A stretch of 64,000 nucleotides of DNA from Sporosarcina sp. P13 (GTDB taxonomy: Bacteria > Bacillota > Bacilli > Bacillales_A > Planococcaceae): assembly GCF_002743055.1 (NCBI RefSeq), contig NZ_PDYM01000002.1, forward strand, positions 1 to 64,000, read 5' to 3'. Positions 17,929-27,631 of this stretch are shown here, piece by piece (the first letter of the stretch is position 1; every line of letters begins with the position of its first letter). A program made the translations under genes and the position numbers. Below the pieces are notes generated by a model. The model ran no database searches and had not been told where the DNA came from. It saw nothing but the letters and a program-made list of their open reading frames with translations.

Positions 17929-18342
17929 TTATCCACCTACTGATTGAAAATAAGTTTCCTCACCGTTTTTAAAAACTCTCATGTATTCATACTCCTTATC
18001 CAATGTGATCTTATATAATCTGTAGTTCTCAGCAGGCTTCATAACTTCATCCTCTTCGGTTAAGTAAATATTCCATGAGTTATCATCTGTCTTAATATCC
18101 AAACTTCCAAACCCCTTACCACTTTCCAAAAAATCTTGATCAAGATACAGATAGCGCGTGTCTGATGCATTTCCAAGGATATGAATCCCATTACTATCTT
18201 CGGTCGTTACGCTAGTTTCAATAAAACTTTTCACATCACGCGTCGCTTGATCTATACGTATTTCTGAAAAAGATACTTCCTTTTTACCGCATCCCGATAC
18301 CATACTAGTTAGTAATACTAGTAGCACTATGCATCTTCTCAT
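17929..18342 (-). CDS. Small lipoprotein of unknown function
   Basis: A 137-residue protein with a lipoprotein signal: basic MRR, hydrophobic CIVLLVLLTSM and lipobox VSGC with the acceptor Cys at residue 18. The mature part is acidic, with no recognised domain. ATG 18342 gives the best signal peptide, but in-frame starts at 18363 and 18384 are possible and no RBS is convincing. It is convergent with the deacetylase gene; the 163-base gap between them shows only a weak hairpin. Confidence 0.6.
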   Translation of the reverse strand: MRRCIVLLVLLTSMVSGCGKKEVSFSEIRIDQATRDVKSFIETSVTTEDSNGIHILGNASDTRYLYLDQDFLESGKGFGSLDIKTDDNSWNIYLTEEDEVMKPAENYRLYKITLDKEYEYMRVFKNGEETYFQSVGG

Positions 18343-18566
18343 GTTTTCACACTGCCTTTCCATTCTTTTTCTCAAACAATCCAACTATCTCAATTTCCCC
18401 CCCTTTAAATATACTACTAATTCCCGTTACCATAAAATATCCATAAAAAACTTTAGAAGGACACGAAGAAGATTTGAAGGCAACCCATTGAAGTCTTCTT
18501 TCATAATAAATTTACTTTTAAAGGGCATACTTAAAAGAATCTTAAAACTTAAAGGAGATAGCATGT

Positions 18567-20243
18567 ATGACCACACTCGAAAATACTTTGTCAATCTTTG
18601 CATTGGGCGGAATAAATGAAATAGGGAAAAATATGTATGTTGTACAATATGAAGACGATATTTTTGTTATTGATTGCGGTTCAAAGTTTCCCGATGAAAG
18701 CCTTTTAGGGATTGATTTGATCATCCAAGATATTAGCTATTTACAACAAAACAAAGACAAAGTCAGGGCACTACTTATTACGCATGGCCACGAAGATCAT
18801 ATTGGCGGTATTCCTTATTTTTTAAAACAACTGAATATCCCAGTTTATGCAACGGCATTAACAGCAGGATTAATAAATATTAAATTGAAAGAACATGGAC
18901 TACTTAGACATACTGACATGACGATTGTAAATGCAGCATCAAAATTACCGTTCGGAAATGTTGATGTCACCTTTTTTAGAACGAATCATAGTATTCCCGA
19001 TTGTGTGGGGATCGTATTCCATACACCGATTGGAACTGTTGTCCATACTGGAGATTTTAAATTCGACTTAACACCTGTTAATAATGATGCGCCAGATATC
19101 CACCAAATGGCTGAGATTGGAAAAAACGGTGTGTTAGTATTGCTATCTGAAAGTACCAATGCAGAGCGTCCCGGGTTTAACCCCTCGGAAATAACTGTCG
19201 GTGGGCATATTGAAGAAGAATTTCGAAAAGCAAAGAAAAAAGTATTTATCTCTACTTTTGCCTCAAATGTACACCGTGTGCAACAAGTCATCGATGCAGC
19301 ACAAAAAACAGGAAGAAAATTGGCGTTACTAGGAAGAAGTATGATCAATGTAGTGAATGTCGCCTCGGAGCTCGGGCATTTAAAAATACCTGATGATATG
19401 TTGATCGAGCCGTATGAAGTAGGTAAAATGAGTCCTGAAAAAGTTGCCATATTATGCACCGGTAGCCAAGGAGAACCGATGGCTGCTTTGTCGCGATTAT
19501 CTAGTTCAAACTTTAGACATGTGGAAGTGCTTCCGGATGATACCGTCATTTTAGCATCATCCCCAATCCCGGGTAACGAAAAGAATGTTTCACGTATAAT
19601 TGATAATTTATATCTTCTAAAAGCCCATGTGATTTATGGCTCGGGGGGTACTGCTACGGGAATGCATGTATCAGGACATGCCAATCAGGAAGAACTTAAG
19701 CTCATGCTAACACTTATGAAACCGAAATATTTCATTCCGATTCATGGGGAATATAGGATGCTCTATAAACATCAACAACTGGCTGAAGCTGTAGGTGTGG
19801 ATCGAGAAAATATTTTTATTATTAATAATGGAGACGTTGTGGATGTCGATCCTTCAAAAGCATACCAAACACGTAAAGTTCATGCCGGTCGTGTTTTTGT
19901 AGACGGATTAGGTGTAGGTGATGTTCGGAATATTGTATTGCGTGATCGCAAAGTATTATCAGAAGAAGGAATGCTCATGATTCTGATTACAGTTAGTAAA
20001 ACAGATGGTCAACTGATTGCTGAACCAGATACGATCTCACGTGGTTTTGTTTATCAGCCGGATGCACAGGAACTTATTAATGAAGTAAATGAAGTTGTTA
20101 AAACAACGGTAAATAATCTAAAAGCAGTAAATGGTAGTAAACGAACCGTTATAAGACAACATGTAAAAAAATCTGTAGAAACTTTATTATTTGAACGAAC
20201 GAAAAGAAGACCGATGATTCTTTCTTTTATCATTGAAATTTGA
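18567..20243 (+). CDS. Ribonuclease J (RNase J1-type paralogue)
   Basis: A 558-residue RNase J, a metallo-beta-lactamase/beta-CASP enzyme with 5'-to-3' exo- and endoribonuclease activity that acts in mRNA decay and rRNA maturation. The zinc motif HGHEDHIGG lies at residues 73-81 (H73, H75, D77, H78). HTGDFKFD, the beta-CASP segment STFASNVHRV and GSGGTATGMHVSGHA follow, then a C-terminal domain. Length matches the usual 555. AAAGGAGA lies eight bases before ATG 18567. Bacillus rnjA sits beside rpoY; that gene is absent here and the gene is alone, so it is probably an extra copy. A hairpin follows. Confidence 0.9.
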   Translation: MTTLENTLSIFALGGINEIGKNMYVVQYEDDIFVIDCGSKFPDESLLGIDLIIQDISYLQQNKDKVRALLITHGHEDHIGGIPYFLKQLNIPVYATALTAGLINIKLKEHGLLRHTDMTIVNAASKLPFGNVDVTFFRTNHSIPDCVGIVFHTPIGTVVHTGDFKFDLTPVNNDAPDIHQMAEIGKNGVLVLLSESTNAERPGFNPSEITVGGHIEEEFRKAKKKVFISTFASNVHRVQQVIDAAQKTGRKLALLGRSMINVVNVASELGHLKIPDDMLIEPYEVGKMSPEKVAILCTGSQGEPMAALSRLSSSNFRHVEVLPDDTVILASSPIPGNEKNVSRIIDNLYLLKAHVIYGSGGTATGMHVSGHANQEELKLMLTLMKPKYFIPIHGEYRMLYKHQQLAEAVGVDRENIFIINNGDVVDVDPSKAYQTRKVHAGRVFVDGLGVGDVRNIVLRDRKVLSEEGMLMILITVSKTDGQLIAEPDTISRGFVYQPDAQELINEVNEVVKTTVNNLKAVNGSKRTVIRQHVKKSVETLLFERTKRRPMILSFIIEI

Positions 20244-20293
20244 GGGAACATATATAATCAACATTGAAGAATGAATAGTAGTTTGTTTAGCTT

Positions 20294-20342
20294 GCAAGTG
20301 TGGAGATTCGGATTCTGATATTTGCAGACACTCCACACTTGC
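20294..20342. terminator. Hairpin downstream of the RNase J gene
   Basis: A perfect 12-bp inverted repeat (GCAAGTGTGGAG at 20294-20305 with its complement at 20331-20342) encloses 25 bases. No long T-run follows, so termination is plausible but not certain. Confidence 0.5.
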
Positions 20343-20376
20343 ACATTCTTCTGTATTCATGCGACAGCTCCTATCC

Positions 20377-20535
20377 TCACTTTTCACTCTCTTCTTTATC
20401 GAGCAAAGCGATTAACTTATCCAATTTCTTTTCTATTCTTTTATTACTTTGAATTTTCTTCTGTTGATTGCTTAATAAAGAACTAAACATGAAAGCAAGA
20501 AAACAGATGAATATAATATAGAGCAATAATTCCAT
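20377..20535 (-). CDS. Small membrane-anchored coiled-coil peptide
   Basis: A 52-residue protein from ATG 20535: one N-terminal transmembrane helix (MELLLYIIFICFLAFMF) followed by a Lys/Glu-rich amphipathic helix (RIEKKLDKLIALLDKEE). GGAGGAGTGA lies upstream, with the GGAG core about seven to twelve bases from ATG. The layout is common for small Bacillales membrane peptides. Function is unknown. Confidence 0.55.
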   Translation of the reverse strand: MELLLYIIFICFLAFMFSSLLSNQQKKIQSNKRIEKKLDKLIALLDKEESEK

Positions 20536-20711
20536 AGTTAAATCACTCCTCCTCATCGTGAAACATTGTACATATATTTCCCGAGAAATTACCTATTCGC
20601 AGCATCACCTATTTAATTAATCAGCAAAATCTTTACATAACGTACCGATTGCTTTGCTGTCATAGTACTATCCAATGTCACGGCACATCATTCGCTGTAC
20701 AACATTTCATA

Positions 20712-20912
20712 TTACTTAGCTCTCGATTTGATTACACGTTCACAAATAAACCCAGCTAACATTCCAACAGCAATGGGTAATAGAGAAATCTCAGTATCCG
20801 ACAGTGACATTCTAAATATAAGGATATCAATATCCGCTATATAACCTAGTAAATATAATACTATCATCGTTCCAAATGAAACTAGTAATGGAATCCAAAG
20901 TGACTTATCCAT
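20712..20912 (-). CDS. Small two-helix membrane protein
   Basis: A 66-residue protein with helices at about 6-24 and 43-60, and a basic C-terminus. The RBS GAGGTGA sits five bases before ATG 20912. No family recognised. It points away from the catalase gene, with about 260 bases of shared upstream region. Confidence 0.5.
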   Translation of the reverse strand: MDKSLWIPLLVSFGTMIVLYLLGYIADIDILIFRMSLSDTEISLLPIAVGMLAGFICERVIKSRAK

Positions 20913-21097
20913 TAGATCACCTCACTTTTCAAAATATGTCTTCTGAACATTCTAATGGGTGTAAAAAACTATATCGCGTCACATTTTCTCAGTCTATCTA
21001 ACTCTCCTTTACTCTATTAACGGATTAGTCTTGATATAAGTTTCATTTAATCTGCAAACATTTCAATAATCTCTCAATTTTCTTCCAAAAACGTTGC

Positions 21098-21118
21098 ATG
21101 ACTATTTGTACTAGTCAT
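21098..21118. promoter_or_regulatory. Palindrome upstream of the catalase gene
   Basis: ATGACTA and TAGTCAT form perfect 7-base arms around a 7-base centre, 57 bases before the catalase start. It could be a regulator site, but it matches neither the PerR box nor a sigma-B promoter that I can recognise. Confidence 0.3.
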
Positions 21119-21174
21119 CTAGACATACACATACACTATCGATGAGATGCTAGGAATGACTTGGAGGCGATGAT

Positions 21175-23241
21175 GTGAAGAATCATTCTTCAAACAAAGC
21201 AAATAACATAAAAAAGAATCGTAAAGATCAACAGTTAGATCAGTTTAGAGTAAATAATGAAGGGACAAAACTTACCACCAATCAAGGAGTCAAAGTTTCA
21301 AATGATGAAGAGTCTTTAAAAGCAGGTGTACGTGGACCTACTTTAATAGAAGGAATTCATCTAAAAGAGAAGTTATCGCATTTTGACCGTGAACGAATTC
21401 CTGAACGTGTAGTTCATGCTAGAGGATATGCTGCACACGGCGAATTCGAGTGTTATGAATCGATGAAAGAGTATACATCAGCAAGTTTCCTTCAAGAAGC
21501 GGGACAGAAGACACCTGTTTTTACACGCTTCTCTAATGTGGCGGGAAGCTCTGGTTCTGTTGATACAGCAAGAGATGTAAGAGGTTTTGCGGTAAAGTTT
21601 TATACAGAAGAAGGAAACTATGACCTAGTCGGTAACAATCTACCCGTATTTTTCATTCAGGATGGTATAAAATTTCCAGATCTAATTCATGCGGTCAAAC
21701 CAGAACCTAATACAGAAATGCCGCAAGCCGCTTCAGCACATGATACATTCTGGGATTTCGTAGCCAATAATCAAGAGTCAGCACATATGGTCATGTGGCA
21801 AATGTCAGACCGTACCATTCCTAGAAGTTGGCGGATGATGGAAGGGTTCGGTATTCATACATTTCGCTTTATAAACAGCGAAGGTAAAGCAACATTTGTG
21901 AAGTTTCACTGGAAGCCCGTACTTGGGGTGCATTCACTCGTATGGGATGAAGCGCAGAAAATTGCTGGAAAAGATGCAGACTTTCAGCGCAGAGATTTAT
22001 GGGAAAACATTGAAAATGGTTATTTTGCTGAGTATGAATTTGGTGTCCAGATGATTGCTGAAGAAGATGAATTTATGTTCGACTTTGATATTCTGGATTC
22101 AACTAAACTCTGGCCTGAAGAGATTGTGCCTGTTAAAATCATTGGAAAAATGACCTTAAATCAAAACGTTACGAATGTTTTTGCTGAAACCGAGCAAGCT
22201 GCATTTCATCCGGGCAATGTTGTCCCAGGAATAGATTTTACCAATGATCCACTGTTACAAGGACGACTTTTATCTTATCTAGATACACAACTTTATCGTC
22301 TAGGCGGTCCAAATTTCACGGAAATACCTATCAATCGTTCGATTTGTCCATTTCATAATAATCAACGCAATGGGTTTAATCGTCAGCGAATTGATGTCGG
22401 CCCGGTAAGTTATCACAACAATTCCTTAGCCAATAATACGCCATCCACCTCTACAGCGGAAGAAGGCGGATTCGTTCATTACGCGGAAAAAGTTGAGGGA
22501 CGTGTGATTCAAGCCCGAAGTAAATCGTTCGATGACTTCTTTTCGCAAGCTCGACTCTTTTGGAATAGTATGTCGCCTCCAGAAAAACAACATATCATTC
22601 AAGCATTTAGCTTTGAACTAGGAAAAGTAACTAGTGTTGCCGTTAGACAACAAGTGGTAGATATGTTTTGCAATGTGGATAAGGTCATGGCAACCACGAT
22701 TGCGATAAATATAGGTGTTAACAAGCCAACGGGTGAACATGTGAATGTTACAGCATCATCACCTGCCTTAAGTCAAGAACATACGAATCGCTTTCCTTAT
22801 AGTTTAAAAGTAGGGATCATCATAGGCGACCAGTTTAATGACCAGGAAGTGAAGTCAACGATTGAAAACCTATCGAAATACGGTGTATGGGTTTACACGA
22901 TTGGTGAAAAGATCGGTACAGTAAAAGGCAAAAACGGACTAGCGATCCATATAAGTGATACGTTTTCAACAACGGCACCTGTCTTATTTGATTCCCTTTA
23001 TGTGGTGGGTGGAACAGCAGTAAATCAGGCGAAGTTTAATTCCGAAAGTGTCTATTTTATTAATGAAGCATTTAAACATTACAAACCCATTGGCATTGCG
23101 TCAACAGGCAACTCCCTATTTAAGGATTCTGACGCAAAGGAAGGCGCCGGTATTATACAAGCCGAAAACACCCCCGAGTTTAGCGATGATTTTGTAAGGG
23201 CCATCACCCAGCAACGATTTTGGGATAGGCAAATTTATTAA
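21175..23241 (+). CDS. katE: Large-subunit catalase (KatE/HPII type)
   Basis: A 688-residue catalase that splits hydrogen peroxide; the large clade, with a C-terminal class I glutamine-amidotransferase-like domain (about residues 540-688). The distal haem histidine is in VVHARG (H81), the distal Asn region in VGNNLPVFFIQD, and the proximal Tyr in LDTQLYRLGG (about residue 369). Length agrees with Bacillus KatE (about 686). It starts with GTG 21175, seven bases after GGAGG; the ATG at 21173 is out of frame. The gene is monocistronic. Bacillus katE is stress-induced by sigma-B, but no clear sigma-B promoter was seen here. Confidence 0.93.
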   Translation: MKNHSSNKANNIKKNRKDQQLDQFRVNNEGTKLTTNQGVKVSNDEESLKAGVRGPTLIEGIHLKEKLSHFDRERIPERVVHARGYAAHGEFECYESMKEYTSASFLQEAGQKTPVFTRFSNVAGSSGSVDTARDVRGFAVKFYTEEGNYDLVGNNLPVFFIQDGIKFPDLIHAVKPEPNTEMPQAASAHDTFWDFVANNQESAHMVMWQMSDRTIPRSWRMMEGFGIHTFRFINSEGKATFVKFHWKPVLGVHSLVWDEAQKIAGKDADFQRRDLWENIENGYFAEYEFGVQMIAEEDEFMFDFDILDSTKLWPEEIVPVKIIGKMTLNQNVTNVFAETEQAAFHPGNVVPGIDFTNDPLLQGRLLSYLDTQLYRLGGPNFTEIPINRSICPFHNNQRNGFNRQRIDVGPVSYHNNSLANNTPSTSTAEEGGFVHYAEKVEGRVIQARSKSFDDFFSQARLFWNSMSPPEKQHIIQAFSFELGKVTSVAVRQQVVDMFCNVDKVMATTIAINIGVNKPTGEHVNVTASSPALSQEHTNRFPYSLKVGIIIGDQFNDQEVKSTIENLSKYGVWVYTIGEKIGTVKGKNGLAIHISDTFSTTAPVLFDSLYVVGGTAVNQAKFNSESVYFINEAFKHYKPIGIASTGNSLFKDSDAKEGAGIIQAENTPEFSDDFVRAITQQRFWDRQIY

Positions 23242-23312
23242 GTGTTTAGGTAAAGAAAATAACCGCTACATCAAACCTCCTGTTACTCCCCTTCTATCAG
23301 GAAAATTCATGT

Positions 23313-23350
23313 AAAAAAATTCGCACCGCTTTTTGCGATGCGAATTTTTC
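23313..23350. terminator. Terminator after katE, shared in sequence with the gcvPB terminator
   Basis: AAAAAATTCGCACCGC pairs across a short loop with GCGATGCGAATTTTT. The same hairpin occurs at 24760-24797 after gcvPB. It can serve katE on one strand and the gene at 23389-23808 on the other. Confidence 0.8.
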
Positions 23351-23360
23351 TATTTACCTA

Positions 23361-23391
23361 TTACGCCTCTTTCATATATTTCAACACTTTA
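23361..23391 (-). pseudogene. Remnant of a second gcvPB 3' end
   Basis: Read on the minus strand, the bases give VLKYMKEA-stop, nearly the same as the last residues of the real gcvPB (VLRYTKEA-stop). Identity with 24760-24825 continues through the terminator (23313-23378, about 90 percent). It is the leftover of a duplicated or recombined gcvPB tail, now sitting directly after the stop of the unrelated 139-residue gene. Confidence 0.65.
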
Positions 23392-23808
23392 TAATTTTAT
23401 ATTAAGATTATAATCATCCTGTCCAGACGATAAATCGATTGTCGTCTCAAAGTCATATCCATCAGTAATTTTCACTTCATGTATTTCATCGGAAGAATTA
23501 TTTGATGTACTCAAGTCATGTTGTTGAATTTGTTGATGTTGAACTTGCGGTCTAGTCTGCACATGCTGTTGATGTTGAACTTGCGGACTAGTCTGCACAT
23601 ACTGCTGTTGATCCCTGTTAGTTAATATGTCCAACCTTTCCTTTTCCTCTTTTTTCTGAGATATAATATACTCCAGCTGCTTTTGTAAACTAGTAAACTG
23701 TTTTTCTTTCATGCGGTTCTCCTTCTGGTTCATCCTTATATACATGCCGAAAGCAATAACAGAAACGAAAAATAATAACGAAAAGACATATGCTATAATC
23801 TCCATCAT
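23389..23808 (-). CDS. Membrane-anchored protein with Gln/His/Val-rich tandem repeat
   Basis: A 139-residue protein: one N-terminal transmembrane helix (about 3-22), a basic coiled-coil-like segment (MKEKQFTSLQKQLEYIISQK), then two copies of a 12-residue repeat (VQTSPQVQHQQH/VQTRPQVQHQQI) and an acidic C-terminus. The repeat is a 36-bp tandem duplication at 23531-23602. GGAGG lies six bases before ATG 23808. No family recognised; the gene now terminates in the borrowed gcvPB terminator. Confidence 0.5.
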   Translation of the reverse strand: MMEIIAYVFSLLFFVSVIAFGMYIRMNQKENRMKEKQFTSLQKQLEYIISQKKEEKERLDILTNRDQQQYVQTSPQVQHQQHVQTRPQVQHQQIQQHDLSTSNNSSDEIHEVKITDGYDFETTIDLSSGQDDYNLNIKL

Positions 23809-23941
23809 TTAATTCCTCCAAACCCAATTTTTCAAAATAGAATTCTTATGTGATGTATTCCCCTATTTACAGTTTATATTTATAAATATTTTGCCCATCC
23901 AAACGTTTCTAGCTCTATCTGTAATTCTCTACATTATTTAG

Positions 23942-23983
23942 AAAAAGGAGTCTAGTACTCTCACCAAGTATAGACTCCTTTTT
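23942..23983 (-). terminator. Terminator of the Cys-rich protein gene
   Basis: AAAAAGGAGTCTA (23942-23954) pairs with TAGACTCCTTTTT (23971-23983). The minus-strand T-run lies at its left side. Confidence 0.85.
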
Positions 23984-24004
23984 TAATTGAATTTTTATAC
24001 TACG

Positions 24005-24430
24005 TTATACACAACGGCTTCTTAGTGCTGGTGTTGTTGGAACGTACTGTGCAACTACTCTCACTTTTAACGGTAAGGCAGTACAAACATCTCCAGGAAT
24101 CGCAAAGCAAAAACCAGTTACTCGAGTCGTCCTGCATGGGCCCCCAGGATCACCCGTATAAACTTCAGCCACCTTAAATCCTAAGTTTCTGTTATTTTCA
24201 TCACAGATTTCCACCGCCATGTAAATTAGTCTATTTGGACATACATCTAAAAGATCTATATTTAACCTTAAAATTCTACCTGTACACAATAACGAATGTG
24301 TGGTCGTTCTTTGTGGGAAAAACCGACATCTCCCAAGATTTATATCACTACCAGCTGAACAACAATCAACGTCCACGCTAACTGGGTCGTCTTGATTAAC
24401 CTCAACTAATTCTTGATTTTCATTTTCCAT
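24005..24430 (-). CDS. Cys-rich hypothetical protein, possible spore-surface type
   Basis: A 141-residue protein with nine cysteines, including an adjacent pair (DVDCCSAG, about residues 22-27) near an acidic N-terminal arm. Beta-rich segments follow, with CPNRLIYMAVEICDENNRN and GFKVAEVYTGDPGGPCR. The pattern (Cys pair in a leader, then a Cys-framed beta domain with CPNR) is seen in uncharacterised proteins of spore formers, where such genes often encode coat or exosporium parts; this placement is inference. AAGGGGG lies nine bases before ATG 24430. Confidence 0.5.
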   Translation of the reverse strand: MENENQELVEVNQDDPVSVDVDCCSAGSDINLGRCRFFPQRTTTHSLLCTGRILRLNIDLLDVCPNRLIYMAVEICDENNRNLGFKVAEVYTGDPGGPCRTTRVTGFCFAIPGDVCTALPLKVRVVAQYVPTTPALRSRCV

Positions 24431-24759
24431 AATAAAATTCCCCCTTAATATTTTTTAATCAAAATAGATAACTTCTGAACGGATCTTACAATTCTCTACT
24501 ACTGCCCTATTACACTTTATAAAACTGAAAGCTTTGTCTCGTTCTTGTGAACCACTTCCTATCTCCTTTCTCAATCTAATATATGGCTGATAATATTTTA
24601 TGTACCGACGTTTGTCCTAAGCTAAACGCCCTTATCCCAGTTAATACATATAAAACTGCTTTCCCCTTTGGACAAATCCAGTTCCCTATTCGGTTGGAGG
24701 AAATCCATGTGTACACAGGTACCTCTCATTGCGACAAAATCCCCAGCTAATCCTAAACA
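24431..24759. other. Intergenic region without a visible gene
   Basis: About 330 bases separate the gcvPB terminator from the start of the Cys-rich gene. They must hold that gene's promoter. No coding frame or clear structure was recognised. Confidence 0.4.
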
Positions 24760-24797
24760 AAAAAAATTCGCACCGCTTTACGCGATGCGAATTTCTT
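24760..24797 (-). terminator. Terminator of the gcv operon
   Basis: AAAAAAATTCGCACCGC pairs with GCGATGCGAATTTC around a short loop. On the minus strand it is followed by a T-run. It lies 10 bases after the gcvPB stop and is duplicated at 23313-23350. Confidence 0.8.
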
Positions 24798-24807
24798 CAT
24801 TTACCTA

Positions 24808-26271
24808 TTACGCTTCTTTCGTATAACGCAAGACTGGCTTACGTGCAGCTTTTGTTTCATCCAAGCGACCAATAACTGTTGTATGTGGTGCTTCTTGAAC
24901 AATTTCTGGATTCTCATCTACTTCTTTAGCGATCTGGATCATCGCTTCGATGAAGTTATCCAATGTTTCTTTGGACTCTGTTTCTGTTGGCTCGATCATC
25001 ATGCCTTCTTCTACGTTCAATGGGAAGTAGATTGTTGGCGGGTGGTAGCCAAAGTCTAATAAGCGTTTCGCCATATCAAGTGTACGTACGCCAAGTTTCT
25101 TTTGGCGACGGCCAGACAAGACGAATTCATGTTTACAATGCTGTGTATATGGAAGATCGAAGTATGGCTCTAGACGACGCATCATATAGTTCGCATTAAG
25201 TACCGCATATTCCGTAACAGCTTTCAGGCCATCTGGACCCATAGAACGGATATATGTGTAAGCACGTAGATAAATACCGAAGTTACCATAATACGGCTTC
25301 ACGCGACCGATCGATTGTGGCACGTCGTAGTTCAAGACAAAACGATCGTCCACTTTTGTAATGACTGGTTTTGGCATGAATGCTGCAAGTTCCTCCGTTA
25401 CGCCGACTGGACCAGAACCTGGACCGCCACCGCCGTGAGGACCTGTGAATGTTTTGTGCAAGTTCAAGTGAACCGCATCAAAGCCCATATCTCCAGGACG
25501 TGCTTTGGACATAACCGCGTTCAAGTTCGCACCGTCATAATAAAGCTTTCCGCCAACTCCGTGAACCACTTTCGCCATTTCAAGAATTTCTTCTTCAAAT
25601 AAACCAAGTGTATTCGGATTCGTCAACATCAATGCTGCTGTATCCGGTCCAACTTTTGCTTTCAAGTCTTCTAAATCTACTAAACCATTATCATTGGACT
25701 TCACAGTCACCGTATCAAAACCAGCAACTGTTGCTGAGGCAGGATTTGTACCGTGAGCAGAGTCTGGTACTAGAACTTTCGTACGTTGTGTGTCGCCATT
25801 CGCTTCATGGAATGCACGGATCATCATCAATGCTGTCCATTCACCGTGTGCTCCAGCAGCGGGTTGTAGTGTCACTTGAGGCATTCCCGTAATTTCAGCT
25901 AAGTGCTCCTGCAAATCATACGCCACTTCCAAAGCGCCTTGTACCGTAGACTCATCTTGTAATGGGTGGATACGTGCAAATCCAGGGAAACGCGCGACGG
26001 CTTCGTTGATTTTCGGATTGTACTTCATCGTACAAGAACCGAGCGGATAAAATCCTGTGTCGACTCCGTGGTTACGGTTGGATAGCGCCGTATAGTGACG
26101 CATAATGTCTAGTTCCGACACTTCCGGTAGTTCTGCATCTTCTGTACGGATCAGTTGCTTCGGTAGAATAGAAGATACATCTAGTTCCGGTACATCTAAC
26201 TCAGGCAAACTGTATCCGACACGTCCAGCTTTAGATATCTCAAAAATGAGCGATTGATTTTCGTTATGCAT
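24808..26271 (-). CDS. gcvPB: Glycine dehydrogenase (decarboxylating) subunit 2
   Basis: A 487-residue beta subunit of the two-part P-protein of the glycine cleavage system, which decarboxylates glycine using PLP and passes the aminomethyl group to lipoylated H-protein. The PLP lysine is in [16 protein letters not shown] (about residue 270), and [10 protein letters not shown] and AHGTNPASA are conserved. Length equals Bacillus GcvPB (about 488). ATG 26271 was chosen because GGAGG lies six bases upstream; it overlaps the gcvPA stop by eight bases. It is the last gene of gcvT-gcvPA-gcvPB. Confidence 0.95.
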   Translation of the reverse strand: MHNENQSLIFEISKAGRVGYSLPELDVPELDVSSILPKQLIRTEDAELPEVSELDIMRHYTALSNRNHGVDTGFYPLGSCTMKYNPKINEAVARFPGFARIHPLQDESTVQGALEVAYDLQEHLAEITGMPQVTLQPAAGAHGEWTALMMIRAFHEANGDTQRTKVLVPDSAHGTNPASATVAGFDTVTVKSNDNGLVDLEDLKAKVGPDTAALMLTNPNTLGLFEEEILEMAKVVHGVGGKLYYDGANLNAVMSKARPGDMGFDAVHLNLHKTFTGPHGGGGPGSGPVGVTEELAAFMPKPVITKVDDRFVLNYDVPQSIGRVKPYYGNFGIYLRAYTYIRSMGPDGLKAVTEYAVLNANYMMRRLEPYFDLPYTQHCKHEFVLSGRRQKKLGVRTLDMAKRLLDFGYHPPTIYFPLNVEEGMMIEPTETESKETLDNFIEAMIQIAKEVDENPEIVQEAPHTTVIGRLDETKAARKPVLRYTKEA

Positions 26272-27610
26272 GGATAGCCTCCAGTTCTTGCACGAATGCA
26301 TCGATTTCTTCTTTAGTACGTTGTTCCGTCACAGCGATTAATGCGTGATTTGCTAAGTTTGCATCTACCAAGCTTAAATCATAGCCACCGATGATGCCTT
26401 GCCCTAGCAAACGCTTATTCACTTCTTTAATAGGAGATTTCAAATCTACGACGATTTCATTGAAATGAGCTGGGCCGAACTTCACATCGAATCCTGCTTT
26501 TTCAAAAGCTTGACGTGCGTAGGCTGTTTTCGCGATGTTTTGATACGCGATTTCCTTGACGCCTTCTTTACCAAGAGCTGTCATCGCAACAGAAGCCGCC
26601 AACGCGTTTAATGCTTGATTCGAACAAATATTAGAAGTCGCTTTGTCCCGACGAATATGCTGTTCACGTGCTTGCAACGTTAATACATAACCGCGGCGTC
26701 CTTGATCGTCAGTTGTTTCTCCAACTAAACGACCTGGCACTTTACGCATCAACTTTTTTGTTACCGCAAAATAACCACAGTGAGGTCCACCGAATGATTC
26801 CGCGATACCAAATGGTTGTGCGTCACCTACCGTAATATCCGCACCTAACGCTCCTGGAGGTGTCAAAACACCAAGTGCTAACGGATTAGCTGAAACAACG
26901 AATAATGCGCCGTTTGCATGTGCAATATCGCCCATTACTTGAAGATCTTCTACTTGGCCGAAGAAGTTCGGGTATTGAACGAGTACCGCAGCAGTTTCAT
27001 CATCAATTAATTCCTTCAGCTTCTCTACGCACGTTACACCGTCTGTATGTGGAATCGTCACGACTTCAATCGATTGTCCATCTGCATACGATTGAACGAC
27101 TGCTTGGGACTCCGCATGAACTGTAGAAGACACGAGCAACTTCTTACGACGTGTATGACCAGCTGCAAGCGTTCCTGCCTCTGCCAATGAAGTCCCGCCA
27201 TCATACATCGAAGAGTTCGCAAGCTCCATACCAGTCAATTCGCAGATCATCGTCTGGAATTCAAAAATGGCTTGCAATTCACCTTGTGAAATTTCCGGCT
27301 GGTATGGCGTGTACGCAGTGTAAAACTCAGAACGTGAAATAACATGATCGACAATTATTGGTCGGTAGTGATCGTAAACACCCGCTCCTAAAAACGAAGC
27401 ATAGTCTTGCGCGTTACTATTCTTCGCAGCTAAACGGCCCAATTCTTTCAATAAAGATGTTTCAGATTTTGCTGGTTTAATTTTATATTCTCCTGTAAAT
27501 CGAACCGCTTCAGGAATGTCTGAGAATAATTCATCTATAGAAGAAACTCCGATTGTTTCAAGCATATCTTTCTGGTCTTGCTCCGTCATTGGAAGATACC
27601 GATGCTTCAT
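26264..27610 (-). CDS. gcvPA: Glycine dehydrogenase (decarboxylating) subunit 1
   Basis: A 448-residue alpha subunit of the split P-protein; it forms the heterotetramer with GcvPB. It begins [20 protein letters not shown] and contains the conserved [14 protein letters not shown] and [10 protein letters not shown] segments. The two-subunit form is usual in Bacilli. It lies 21 bases after gcvT and overlaps gcvPB, so the subunits are made in equal amounts by coupling. Controlled by the glycine riboswitch upstream of gcvT. Confidence 0.95.
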   Translation of the reverse strand: MKHRYLPMTEQDQKDMLETIGVSSIDELFSDIPEAVRFTGEYKIKPAKSETSLLKELGRLAAKNSNAQDYASFLGAGVYDHYRPIIVDHVISRSEFYTAYTPYQPEISQGELQAIFEFQTMICELTGMELANSSMYDGGTSLAEAGTLAAGHTRRKKLLVSSTVHAESQAVVQSYADGQSIEVVTIPHTDGVTCVEKLKELIDDETAAVLVQYPNFFGQVEDLQVMGDIAHANGALFVVSANPLALGVLTPPGALGADITVGDAQPFGIAESFGGPHCGYFAVTKKLMRKVPGRLVGETTDDQGRRGYVLTLQAREQHIRRDKATSNICSNQALNALAASVAMTALGKEGVKEIAYQNIAKTAYARQAFEKAGFDVKFGPAHFNEIVVDLKSPIKEVNKRLLGQGIIGGYDLSLVDANLANHALIAVTEQRTKEEIDAFVQELEAIHA

Positions 27611-27631
27611 AATAGTTTTACCCCTTTTCGC

